From contig MJCC01000002.1 in the NCBI GenBank assembly GCA_001766655.1, forward strand, positions 1,509,195 to 1,573,194: 64,000 bases of DNA, given 5' to 3'. Below the pieces are notes generated by a model, which was not told the origin of the DNA, searched no databases, and saw only the letters and a program-made list of their open reading frames with translations. The translations under genes were made by a program, and so were the position numbers. Positions 9,782 through 18,868 of the stretch are shown piece after piece; position 1 is the stretch's first letter; every line of letters starts with the position of its first letter. Origin of the DNA: Phytomonas francai (Eukaryota > Euglenozoa > Kinetoplastea > Trypanosomatida > Trypanosomatidae).

Positions 9782-11729
9782 TCAGGAAATTGGCACTGTT
9801 TTCGGCTTTCCTCGTTTGGATTCATTGGGGGAAGAGCTCCGGGGGGGAGGAGAGGACAACGTAGGCTCCACCGTCCGTGCGGGAATAGGCTCCCCTTTTA
9901 AAATTTTTTCCAACTCAGCACCGCTCAGGGTTTCGTATTTGAGCAAGTAGTCCGCAATAGTATCTAGCTCAGCCCGATGATCCTCCAGAAGCTTCTTGGC
10001 TTCGACGTAGGAATCATGAACCAGTTTGTGAACCGCCTTTTCGATTCTTTGTTTGGTCTCATCGGACATGTACGCCCCCTCCGGGGTATCGGAGGATTCG
10101 TAGTCGATGAATCCCAGATCGTCGCTAAACCCATAGCGGCGAACCATATTCCGTGCGATGACGGTGGCCTGGTGGAAGTCCGACCCTGCACCGGTCGTGA
10201 TATCGTCCTTCCCAAGTAGCACCTCCTCCCCGATTCGCCCGGCAACGCACACCTTCAACGAAGCCAAGCATTCCTTCCGACTTCGACTGTACTTATCCCG
10301 CTCCGGCATCTGCTGGACCAGCCCCATAATCCCATTCCCGCGAGGGACGATCGTCGCCTTGTGCACCGCCTCTGCCCCTTGGTCCTTCAAAAGGATCGCC
10401 ATGAGCGCATGCCCGCCCTCGTGGTAGGCGGTAATCCGCCGCTCCTTCTCCGGGACAACCTTCTTGCTCTCCGCCCCCATCATCACCCGATCCCGCGCGT
10501 ACTCGATCTCGTCCTTGCTCACGGCGGGCTTATTCAGAATCGCGGCCCGGATCGCGGCGAGGTTGACGAGATTGCTCAGCTCCGCGCTGGTGAACCCGGT
10601 CGTCCCGCGCGCCACCTCCATCGCGCTCACCGAGTCATCGGACCGAATTTTGTCCAGGTAAAGCTGAAGGACCTCCGCGCGGCCTTTCATATCCGGCGGG
10701 TCCACCGCGATCGTCGTATCCAGCCGCCCGGGCCGCGTGAGCGCCTTGTCGAGGGTCTCCGGCGTGTTCGTGGCGGCGATGATGATCACGGACTCGTTCG
10801 TCTGGAAGCCGTCCATCTCGGCGAGAAGCTGGTTGAGGGTCATGCGCGAGTACGCGTGGTCGCTGCGCGAGCGCTTCCCCCCGAGGGCGTCGATCTCGTC
10901 GATGAAAATCAACGCCGGGGCGCGCGCCTTCGCCGCTGCGAAGAGATCCCGAATCCGGCGGGAGCCAACCCCGACGAACATCTCGTCGAACTCGCTCCCC
11001 GTGGCGTAGAAGAAGCTCACGTCGGCCTCTTTCGCGATGGCCTTCGCGAGCAGCGTCTTGCCGCAGCCGGGGGGGCCGACCAGGAGGACCCCTTTCGGCA
11101 GCCGGCTCCCGAGCCTTTGGAAGCGCTCCGGGTCCTTCAGAAACGAGACGATCTCCTCGAGCTCCTTCTTCGCCTCATCGCAGCCGCGGATGTCGGCGAA
11201 GGTCGTCTCGAGGCTCTCCAGGTTCACCGGCCGCACCTCCGCGCCGCCGAGCATCGACGAGAGCCCGCCGCGCGGGAGCCCGGCGCCGACCTTGGACGGG
11301 TCCAGCCCCTCCTGCACCCGCCCCGCGACGTCGTCGAGGAGGCCGAGCAGCAGCGCGAGGCCGGCCCCTGCCACGAGCACCAGGGCGAGCCGCCGCGCCC
11401 AGGACGCGCGCGGGGGGGCCGCGGCCACGACGATCGGCCGCTCCCGCGTGCCGAGGTTGCCGGGCAGGAGGACGGCGTAGGCCGGCGCAGGGGAGGNNNN
11501 NNNNNNNNNNNNNNNNNNNNNNNNNNNNNNNNNNNNNNNNNNNNNNNNNNNNNNNNNNNNNNNNNNNNNNNTAGGGGGACGCAGGGGGATAGGGGGACGC
11601 AGGGGGATAAGGAAGGGGAGGGGGCGGGGGGTGGTACGGCCGGCCTGACACGGCGTGGCGGGACGGCGGCAGCAGCACGGCGAGACGGGCGCCGCGAAGG
11701 CCCGGGAACGCAACGAAGCACGCGCGCAT
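9782..11729 (-). CDS. Mitochondrial ATP-dependent zinc metalloprotease, FtsH family (i-AAA/YME1-like), interrupted by an assembly gap
   Basis: AAA+ protease expected in the mitochondrial inner membrane, degrading unassembled membrane proteins. In order: one hydrophobic segment (RLALVLVAGAGLALLLGLL), a linker typical of YME1, Walker A GPPGCGKT (about 11051-11095), Walker B IFIDEIDAL (10890-10925), second region of homology ending in RPGRLD (about 10725), zinc site HEGGH (about 10405-10425) and the downstream metal-ligand block DDITTGAGSDFHQAT (about 10170-10215). One TM segment before the ATPase suggests i-AAA rather than m-AAA. A gap of 75 Ns at 11497-11571 lies near the N-terminus. Upstream of it, in another frame, the ATG at 11729 begins MRACFVAFPGLRGARLAVLL, a good mitochondrial presequence, so I place the start there and assume the gap hides the join. 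HEGGH replaces the commoner HEAGH. Confidence 0.88.
11497..11571. other. Assembly gap (75 N)
   Basis: Run of unknown bases within the 5' part of the protease gene. It borders an 18-bp tandem repeat, so repeat collapse is the likely cause. The true length is unknown. Confidence 0.97.
11572..11607. repeat. Tandem 18-bp repeat, two full copies beside the gap
   Basis: The unit TAGGGGGACGCAGGGGGA occurs twice in a row from 11572 and probably continues into the gap. On the coding strand it reads as a Tyr-Pro-Pro-Ala-Ser-Pro repeat between the mitochondrial leader and the mature FtsH-like protein. Copy number is unknown because of the gap. Confidence 0.85.
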
Positions 11730-11795
11730 CAGAGGTGGCTCGCGCGGGAAGGCGCGGAAAGGAAAGACAAGCCGATCGCTAGCGGATCGCGCTCC

Positions 11796-11835
11796 GGGAC
11801 GGAACGGCGAGGGGGGGGGAGAAAGAAGCACGGAA
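11796..11835 (-). promoter_or_regulatory. Predicted polypyrimidine tract and acceptor for the FtsH-type gene
   Basis: The coding strand has CTTCTTTCTCCCCCCCC (complement of about 11811-11830), followed by the first AG near 11796. This lies upstream of the ATG at 11729 and supports that start over the earlier ATG at 11831, which falls in the tract. Confidence 0.5.
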
Positions 11836-12176
11836 GGGAGTAGTGAAGCGGTTCACCCCGAAGGACCACGGAGGGGAGTCGGCCTTTTTAACGGAAACGA
11901 AGAAGAGCGCAAAAACAACCCGGCACCGCGATCGCGCGCAATGAAAGTATCTCACCGAATCCGAATGTAAGCTTATAGTATACCCTGGGGATTTCTTTAT
12001 CAGACCTTGCCTACAAGCGAGTAGGAGGAAGGTCGATTTTTTTTAAAAAAATGCAGCAAAATAAACTGAAATGCAATCAAGGAAACAGAAAAGGGGAAAA
12101 AAATATACCGATGGTTTGTGTAGAAATAGATAACCGTATCATCCAACCCACAGAAAAAAAGCGCTTATTGAAGATG

Positions 12177-12547
12177 GATCGTGCACCAAGAGGGAAATCT
12201 AGGAGAGTCCGGATCGGTGAGCTCGCGCCCACGTTCACAAATGCCATCTCCATCGTGGATTCCCTCGCGAATATGGGGGGTAATTTAACGACAGTACGAC
12301 ATATCAGAGATTTAAAAAATTATGGTAGGTAAATCAGAAGTTTGCGCACCTGTGCTATTGTTGGCAGTTATAGACCCCGGTACGCAAGGAGCTATGAAAA
12401 TTTAAGGTGGGCGAACATTGGGGAAAAAAATTAGACGCTCTCGACTGAAGCTCTACAATAAAGCTGCTGCAATTGAGATGGGGAAAGAATACTGGCGAAC
12501 CAATATAATAGAAAGCGGAGGCAGGCATGTGTCCCATAAGCTAACAA
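12177..12547 (+). repeat. Dispersed spacer repeat, copy 1 (371 bp)
   Basis: Nearly identical to 17152-17523 in the same orientation, with a handful of substitutions and one A-run length change. It begins GATCG(T/C)GCACCAAG and ends CATAAGCTAACAA. Both copies sit in spacers, in the probable 3' UTR of the gene on the higher-coordinate side. No terminal inverted repeats, long poly-A or clear target-site duplication are visible. Neither strand has a recognisable product. The strand given is nominal. Confidence 0.9.
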
Positions 12548-12936
12548 AAAATGGACTCATTTGCATCATCTTTTGATCGAAGGCTAAGTAAGCACTTTTA
12601 CCTAGAAAACAGCGCAGACAAAAAAACGTTCTGTTAGATTAAATTATAATGTTTACAAGCATACTCAATAGAGCAGGAAGAAACTATACCATGCGCTTTG
12701 GGAAACAGTGCATGGTAAAACGCTAAACTAATATTAAAGCACCAAAAATGTTATCAATTGAATTTCAAGAGTCCTATTTATTCTTTTTTTTTTTTTACTT
12801 GCTTCATCCCTCATATTGCGAAACGGAAGGAATATGGGAAGAAGGATAGAAAAATGGGCTACAAAAATATAATAATTTAGGAGATCTAAAGGGGAAAAAA
12901 AGACGAGTACAGGTGAAAAATATGATCAAGATAATA

Positions 12937-13392
12937 CTAATCTCGTTTCTTGCTGTCGATAAGCATGGTTACCGGACCGTCATTGAGGACCTCGATATTT
13001 GAGTAATGCTGGAACTTTCCAGTAGCTATCTTCTCCGGATTGTAGTCCGCTCGAAGCTTATCGCAAATGCGCTTAAACATCACTGAAGCCCCCTCTGGCG
13101 GCATTGCACGATGAAAATCTGGCTTCGAACCCTTTAACTTATGTGTAAGCGTGAACTGTGAGACCATCAAGACCTCCCCATCAATCTCTTTGACATTCAA
13201 GCTCCACGGCTTTTCCTCTTTATTCTCCCAGAGCCGCACAGTGAGAATTTTGCGCGCGATGAAATCCATATCCTCCTGCGTATCCTCTCGGTCGATTCCG
13301 ATTAAAACGAAGATCCCTTTGCCAATCGAACCCACCGTCTCCCCATCCACACTCACCGCGCCGCGCAAGACTCGTTGAATAACCACCTTCAT
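12937..13392 (-). CDS. DTD1: D-aminoacyl-tRNA deacylase (D-tyrosyl-tRNA deacylase)
   Basis: 151 residues from an ATG at 13392, the usual length for the family. The enzyme removes D-amino acids (and Gly mischarged on tRNA-Ala) from tRNA, protecting cytosolic translation. Start MKVVIQRVLRGAVSVDG is typical. The substrate-binding SQFT motif is at residues 78-81 and the cross-subunit Gly-Pro motif NDGPVT at 137-142, so both active-site elements of the homodimer are present. No organellar leader is seen. Spacer repeat copy 1 lies in its probable 3' UTR. Confidence 0.95.
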   Translation of the reverse strand: MKVVIQRVLRGAVSVDGETVGSIGKGIFVLIGIDREDTQEDMDFIARKILTVRLWENKEEKPWSLNVKEIDGEVLMVSQFTLTHKLKGSKPDFHRAMPPEGASVMFKRICDKLRADYNPEKIATGKFQHYSNIEVLNDGPVTMLIDSKKRD

Positions 13393-13797
13393 TTAAATAT
13401 TCAATGCTCAGCAATTATTATGATGATGATTTACTTCTTGATTTGCTATGCGTACATACTCTAATGTCATGCATACAAAGAAGATGATGGAGTTAATCAG
13501 AAAAGGTAAGCACAAAGGGAATGATTCTACACATGTTGAGGAGAGAGAAGAGTATTCCTCTCCCCCCCCCGCCTTTTTTTTTAAATAAAATAGATGTAAT
13601 TTTGGTACGGGATAAAATGTAAATTGCACACAGAAGAAAGGGTGCGAAAAGGGGGTGGTGGGGAAAATAGACGCTCAGACACCAAGATGTAGAGTAAAGC
13701 CCATAATTTGAAATTGAATCGTTCATTTACGTAGAAGATCAAACACTTTGCATGTCTTCCATTCAGGCCTTTCAATTCTTCACTCGCATGTGTGCGC
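13393..13797. other. Spacer without a gene
   Basis: Holds a possible pyrimidine tract and AG for the DTD gene (complement of the GA-rich stretch at about 13531-13552) and probable 3' UTR of the next gene. Overlapping 70-80 codon frames look random. Confidence 0.5.
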
Positions 13798-16700
13798 TTA
13801 CCTCGCATCTTTCTTTTTATCATTCAGAGCTCTTCGCCCCGCTGCCTTACGCTGATCAACCTCATAAAAGGCGCCCTCCTTAGCAGACGGCGTAAATCGC
13901 ATAGTCCGCGCGCCCGGCAGTCTCCCCGCAGACGAGAGGGCGGTCGAGGAGTCCTGCAGAAGCTGAAAAATAACATGCTTCGCCTTTTGGATCTGCGCTC
14001 GTCTGACGGATAGCATATGCACGTGATTTGCTTTAAGAAGCTCCTGTGTATGTTGAACCTGCTCCCGCGTCGCCTCCTCGTCTTCATTCCAGAAGAAGAC
14101 CTCGCGAACGCATCCCTCCGCAGCCCGACTTGGCGTACTCAAGAGTGTATGCGAAAGAAAGCAGGCCTCATCTACGCCATCCATAAAGGGCAGCTCGTCA
14201 TTAACGGTGGAAACGGACGGTTGATAGCCTCGAGGGAGGGTGTGCGGAGCTGCTATGCAGAGGCTATACACCTCTTGGGAGGCCTCACACCTATCAGTCG
14301 AGCCCTCAGCTCGTTCCCTGAGTCTCCTTAAAAGGGTTCTGGAGAAACCCCTGCGGTCCTCCATTGAGGCATCCTGGGTGTTTTTGAGATACATGAGCCC
14401 CTCGTAGGTCAGAACAAAGGTCACGTGAAAGGAGGTGCACGAAGAGGGCAGAAGGGGACGAAGGGTTTGGCTTGTGAAAGTCTCGAAGAACTGAGATTGC
14501 TCTTTGTTTTCGGCGCTATACACGCTATCGAGTCTTGCCAATGTTCTCACGCCGATCAAAACGATCGCGTCGGCGTGATTGCCAATCGAACGGCGCACGG
14601 TCCACCCGATACCCTGCCTCACCGTCGATATCCCCTCAACAATTCGGATGAGCGAGGTCGTTTCCACCGTAAACCCCATCAGCCGTGAGAGTAACCCGCT
14701 CACATGCGCAAACGCTGACGGCTGGGTCCCGTAGCTGTAGAGAATGCGAGAGAGCTCCTCGCATTCCTGCTCCCGGCATGCCGCCTCCTTCATCGCCATT
14801 TCGCACATCAACGCCACGTTTGCGTGGATCGCTTGACGAAGATGAGAGGGCGGGGCGGGGGTCGAGGCCGCCGCCGGGGTCGTGAGCCCCCGCAAACGAG
14901 GCTGGGGATAATAATGATGGAGAAGACGCCATAGTTCGCGGCGTTGGGCGCCGCCGGAGAGCCGCAGCCAGTCCTGCTGGGTCTGCAAGATCCGCTCGGG
15001 GTTGGGGTCCCCCGCGCAAAGCCGCGATACGAGCGCCACCGTCCGCGAATCCCCCCCATGCGCCGGCGAGAGCATCAACACGAGCAAAAGAAGAAGGCCG
15101 CCGGAGAGCTGATTCGCGCGGGAGCCGTGGGGGCCCACGATGTAATACGCGGGGGCCTGGACGCTGCTGAAGTAATCGCACAAGCCGCCCAAAGAGGTGG
15201 GGTCGTCGACGGCGGGCACCTCCTCCCTCGACCACCTCGCCAGAAGCTGAATCGCCGCCCACAGCGCGTACGGCAGAAAATCCTCGGCAGCCCCCCGCGG
15301 GGCCCCCCGGAAGAGCGCCAAAACCGCCTCCTCCACGCCCCGCGTGAGGGAAAAATTAAAAAAAGCCCGCGAGGGCCCCCTCGGCGGCTCACAGAGGACG
15401 GCCGCGATGAAGGGCATGCATCCCCGCAGGCAAAGCGCCATACAGCTCCGGCGAACCCCCTCCGCCGCCGCCGGGACCCCGTCCAGGGCCATTTTCAACA
15501 CCTCCAACGCGTAGCCGCCGAGCAGGGCGGCCTCGTCCGCCGATAACTCCCGCGCGCACCGCAGAGGATGTCTGGGATTCGGCCGGTGGCGCATCTCGGC
15601 GATAAAGCGGAGCAGCTCCACCGCCATCCCGGCCGCCCCCGCCCAGCTCGTCGTCCCTCGAAGGGATTTAAACAGGCCAAGCGCCTCCTCGAGGGAAAAA
15701 AGAGGCGAGGCTTCCTCCCCGGTATGGTTTCCGCTATAAGGATTCCCATTGGGAGGACCGGGATCCTGAGATCTGGGATGGCCAGGGGAGGGGGCGTAGA
15801 GCACCGCCCGCACGACGCTCTTCAAGAGACGAATCACGCTCCGCTCGAACGCGGCGTCGGGGTCGCGAAGTTCGGGTGCCCCGAAGACCGACGGCGGGTA
15901 GGACGGCAGCAGCCTACGCGGAAAGCTCACCTGCGCGCACCACCCCCGCAGGGCCTGGCTAACGGAAGGAAAGGCGTGAACCTCGTTTTTGGCCGCCGCC
16001 ACCTTCCGCGGGACGAGGACCCCTTTAAATCGATAAAGTAAAAACATCAGGCGCGTCACCATCTCCGAATCCCCGGCAATCGCCGCCGCCTCCGCGCAGG
16101 ACTCGACGACCTCCTCGATCAATAAATGGGTCGACTGCGTGTGTAGACGCGCGAGTGCGACCTCCTCGAGTAGATGAAGTGCTTTTTGCTTCGACGAACC
16201 ATCTGTGCATCGAATCAGGCTCGAGGCCACCGCGCCGATCAGTTCGGAAGAAGTCAACACCGCCTCGTCTTGCGGGCATGGCAGCATCACCGCGAGGGAA
16301 CTCCGCCCGCGCGCGAGCCTTTCGGTGATGGATTGGAGCACCATATCCGCCGATTTGGCAAAACGCGCGTCGTGGTGCGCATCCTCGGCAGACATCGCCT
16401 GCGAATCCATCGCCAAAACCTTCGCCAGCCAGTCGAGGCCGATCGCGGGCTCCGGAAGAGACCCCATCACCTCCCTAATCGCCGCCGCCTTAAGCCGCAC
16501 CACCTCCTCCTTCGATAGATCCCACGAGCTCAACACGCCGTACTGCGGATGGATCGGCTTTCTCAGCAAATCCACGAATAAAGCGGCGATCTTCATCCCG
16601 TACTTTTCACCCAACCCCGCGCGTGCGAGCGACTGTAATAGCAAAAGAAAATCCCCAGGAGTGGCGGACTCCCCCTCCTTCGGAGATGGTGGGGCGAAGG

Positions 16701-17025
16701 GGGTCGGGAGGTAGACCGCGTAGTGCTTTTTCTTCTCCTGCCAAAGGCAGTACTCCGTGATTTCCTCCAAGGCGGCCCGGGTATGGTGGGCCTGCGCGAG
16801 AAAACGCGTCCACGGCAGAGCCGTCGCCGCCAGCATCGCCGCCATCTCGCCGGAAGAACGCGTGAGCGGGGAAATAGCCCCCCTTCGAGCATTCGGATGA
16901 TAATAACGGAAGCAGGAACCACCATTCCACCCCATCCCGGCAGCCCCCCTTAAGCGCAGCAAAGAAGCTTTCGAGTTGATCCTTGAAGGATCAAAAAAAA
17001 TATTCCTTGTTAGAGGAGATGTCAT
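13798..17025 (-). CDS. Large helical protein, probably mitochondrial, function unknown
   Basis: 1075 residues from an ATG at 17025, shortly downstream of a strong pyrimidine tract (complement of 17081-17118) and a TTTTAG acceptor near 17070. The first 60 residues are rich in Arg, Ser and Gly with almost no acids (RINSKASLLRLRGAAGMGW), consistent with a mitochondrial presequence. The rest is predicted helical, with Leu/Ala-rich repeats such as ALPWTRFLAQAHHTRAALEEI and ELLRFIAEMRHR. This suggests an alpha-solenoid like those of kinetoplastid mitochondrial RNA-processing or RAP/FAST-type proteins, but no diagnostic motif was found. GC is high through the middle third. Unknown function; existence of the gene is well supported by its length. 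Confidence 0.75.
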   Translation of the reverse strand: MTSPLTRNIFFDPSRINSKASLLRLRGAAGMGWNGGSCFRYYHPNARRGAISPLTRSSGEMAAMLAATALPWTRFLAQAHHTRAALEEITEYCLWQEKKKHYAVYLPTPFAPPSPKEGESATPGDFLLLLQSLARAGLGEKYGMKIAALFVDLLRKPIHPQYGVLSSWDLSKEEVVRLKAAAIREVMGSLPEPAIGLDWLAKVLAMDSQAMSAEDAHHDARFAKSADMVLQSITERLARGRSSLAVMLPCPQDEAVLTSSELIGAVASSLIRCTDGSSKQKALHLLEEVALARLHTQSTHLLIEEVVESCAEAAAIAGDSEMVTRLMFLLYRFKGVLVPRKVAAAKNEVHAFPSVSQALRGWCAQVSFPRRLLPSYPPSVFGAPELRDPDAAFERSVIRLLKSVVRAVLYAPSPGHPRSQDPGPPNGNPYSGNHTGEEASPLFSLEEALGLFKSLRGTTSWAGAAGMAVELLRFIAEMRHRPNPRHPLRCARELSADEAALLGGYALEVLKMALDGVPAAAEGVRRSCMALCLRGCMPFIAAVLCEPPRGPSRAFFNFSLTRGVEEAVLALFRGAPRGAAEDFLPYALWAAIQLLARWSREEVPAVDDPTSLGGLCDYFSSVQAPAYYIVGPHGSRANQLSGGLLLLLVLMLSPAHGGDSRTVALVSRLCAGDPNPERILQTQQDWLRLSGGAQRRELWRLLHHYYPQPRLRGLTTPAAASTPAPPSHLRQAIHANVALMCEMAMKEAACREQECEELSRILYSYGTQPSAFAHVSGLLSRLMGFTVETTSLIRIVEGISTVRQGIGWTVRRSIGNHADAIVLIGVRTLARLDSVYSAENKEQSQFFETFTSQTLRPLLPSSCTSFHVTFVLTYEGLMYLKNTQDASMEDRRGFSRTLLRRLRERAEGSTDRCEASQEVYSLCIAAPHTLPRGYQPSVSTVNDELPFMDGVDEACFLSHTLLSTPSRAAEGCVREVFFWNEDEEATREQVQHTQELLKANHVHMLSVRRAQIQKAKHVIFQLLQDSSTALSSAGRLPGARTMRFTPSAKEGAFYEVDQRKAAGRRALNDKKKDAR

Positions 17026-17661
17026 CGTTTCCCTACTTTATCCCCACTAGGGTGCAAATTGACTTCCTAAAAGTTGAGAATTCATCGTAATAAAAAAAGT
17101 AAAAGAAAAAGAAAAGAGTGCCAAAGAATTCGAGAACACTTACGGAAACTTGATCGCGCACCAAGAGGGAAATCTAGGAGAGTCCGGATCGGTGAGCTCG
17201 CGCCCACGTTCACAGATGCCATCTCCATCGTGGATTCCCTCGCGAATATGGGGGGTAATTTAACGACAGTACGACATATCAGAGATTTAAAAAATTATGG
17301 TAGGTAAATCAGAAGTTTGCGCACCTGTGCTATTGTTGGCAGTTATAGACCCCGGTACGCAGGGAGCTATGAAAATTTAAGGTGGGCGAACATTGGGGAA
17401 AAAAAATTAGACGCTCTCGACTGAAGCTCTACAATAAAGCTGCTGCAATTGAGATGGGGAAAGAATACTGGCGAACCAATATAATAGCAAGCGGAAGCAG
17501 GCATGTGTCCCATAAGCTAACAATAATAAATATATTTTTCCGATCCAAAAAATACTGGGATGATAGAAAATCAAAGGGAAACCAAACCGCAGTGGAAGCA
17601 TGCAATTTGGCGATATACTGAGGAAAAGAATACTCGCACGTTTCGTCATTTATTTTTTAAA
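17026..17661. other. Spacer carrying repeat copy 2
   Basis: Contains the acceptor tract of the gene at 17025 (about 17065-17118) and the 372-bp repeat at 17152-17523; the remainder is the probable 3' UTR of the acetyltransferase gene. Small frames overlapping the repeat on both strands are not supported. Confidence 0.6.
17152..17523 (+). repeat. Dispersed spacer repeat, copy 2 (372 bp)
   Basis: Second copy of the element at 12177-12547, same orientation, about 5 kb away. The identity ends abruptly on both sides: flanks differ from the first base beyond GATC and CTAACAA. As with copy 1 it lies between the stop of one gene (acetyltransferase) and the splice acceptor of the next (gene at 17025), so it should be part of an mRNA 3' end. 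Confidence 0.9.
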
Positions 17662-18174
17662 TTAGAGATCAAACCAGATACTGCCGTTTACCCACACGGG
17701 ATCAAGATCAGCGTTATATTTCCGGTAAAATCTTAGCGCAGGTTCATTCCAATCCAGCACCTGCCATACCATCCCATGGTATCCTCCCTGCTTGGCGTGC
17801 TCAAGAACGCGCTCAAAAAGGGCATGTCCGATACCATTACCACGGTAAACCTCCGATACAATAAAGTCCTCGAGGTAGAGCAATCTTCCCTTCCATGTTG
17901 AATAACGGTCATAATAAAGGGCCATGCCTATGATGGCGGCCGGATTGTCATCCGCCGGAGGGCTCTTTGGCTTCAACTCGACCACGTAGGCCCCCCAAAT
18001 AGCCCTTGGACCGAAGCCGCACTCCTCCATCTCCTCAAGCGTGATGGTGACCTTGTCGAGTCCTTTTTCGTACTTCGCGAGCTCTTTCACAAGCCCTAAC
18101 ATGGCAGGGCAGTCGGAACGAACCGCCGGACGGATGTGAAAATCACCGGGCATCAATTTCGTTTGCTGGGCCAT
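17662..18174 (-). CDS. GNAT acetyltransferase, spermidine/spermine (diamine) N-acetyltransferase-like
   Basis: 170 residues from an ATG at 18174, the usual SSAT length. The GNAT motif A pyrophosphate loop is RGNGIG at residues 111-116 (VYRGNGIGHALF). Just before it, YYDRYSTWKGRLLYLEDF matches the SSAT-family block, and after it WQVLDWNEPALRFYRKY is the family's motif B. SSAT-type enzymes use acetyl-CoA to acetylate polyamines or thialysine-like amines; which substrate applies here cannot be told by eye. No targeting signal is seen. Polyamine metabolism is important in kinetoplastids because of trypanothione. Confidence 0.88.
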   Translation of the reverse strand: MAQQTKLMPGDFHIRPAVRSDCPAMLGLVKELAKYEKGLDKVTITLEEMEECGFGPRAIWGAYVVELKPKSPPADDNPAAIIGMALYYDRYSTWKGRLLYLEDFIVSEVYRGNGIGHALFERVLEHAKQGGYHGMVWQVLDWNEPALRFYRKYNADLDPVWVNGSIWFDL

Positions 18175-18868
18175 TATAAGTATAATACAGTTCGGTGGTT
18201 AAGCGTCGAGAAGCGTGAGAATTGTAATTCCTTTTACCTTAACAGCGAGTAGTTTGTTCCGTTTTATTTAGTAGAGATATTCAATAGCCTGAAAATGGAA
18301 ACGATCTAAAAACAACGGCAAAGGAACATAGATAAATGAGCAATGAGACAACATAAAAATAAGCACCACAATAAGTAGTAAACGAAAACAAAATTGTGAA
18401 GAATTGTTGCACGTGTTTTGTATTTTGAAGCATTACACCTATTTTCTCCATACAGAAGAGGAGAAACAAAACACTGAAATGCAAAGCCCAAGATGAATAA
18501 AAGTATTAAAACCGATTTAATTTCGAGAGAATGAGATAAGATATTACGGCATAGGAATGCATTCATTATTGTTAATGATGATAATACATCCACGCCGATG
18601 CGGAGGAAATATGCATAGTAATTTAATTTGGCAAAGACACTAAAGAACATAAACGCATCGTCGGTGAGGAAAAAAATGTCAAATGGTGACTAATGAAGAA
18701 TACATGAGGGGACACAACCTATGAGAAATGCCGCCGCGTAAGTAAGGCGATTCCAGATTTCTATAAGTGTTTGCGACTCTAGAATCTTCGAACGTAAGCG
18801 CACACTAAGGGAAATGAAGGCGGAAAGAACGAACCAAGAACATTGAAAGAATAAAATATCTTGTCTTG
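18175..18868. other. Spacer without a convincing gene
   Basis: AT-rich; would contain the acceptor for the acetyltransferase gene and the 3' UTR of TTC12. The hydrophobic minus frame at 18306-18650 (114 codons) is considered chance. Confidence 0.5.

Larger units (their letters stand above)
11730..12936. other. Spacer carrying repeat copy 1
   Basis: 1.2 kb between the protease gene and the DTD gene. Besides the acceptor tract near 11800 it holds the 371-bp repeat at 12177-12547. The rest is AT-rich and would be the 3' UTR of the DTD gene. The 93-codon plus-strand frame at 12051-12332 overlaps the repeat and is not counted as a gene. Confidence 0.6.

Noticed and set aside
10361..11782. 473-codon plus-strand frame over the protease gene
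   Set aside because: Antisense shadow; reads through the N gap and has no domain, whereas the minus strand encodes a full FtsH core.
12051..12332. Plus-strand frame shared with 17074-17307 (APRGKSRRVRIGELAP...)
   Set aside because: The frame lies in a near-identical repeat, so conservation says nothing about coding. The starts differ between copies and the other half of the repeat has no frame.
18306..18650. 114-codon hydrophobic minus-strand frame
   Set aside because: AT-rich spacer; Phe/Leu/Cys content expected from composition, no acceptor or domain.
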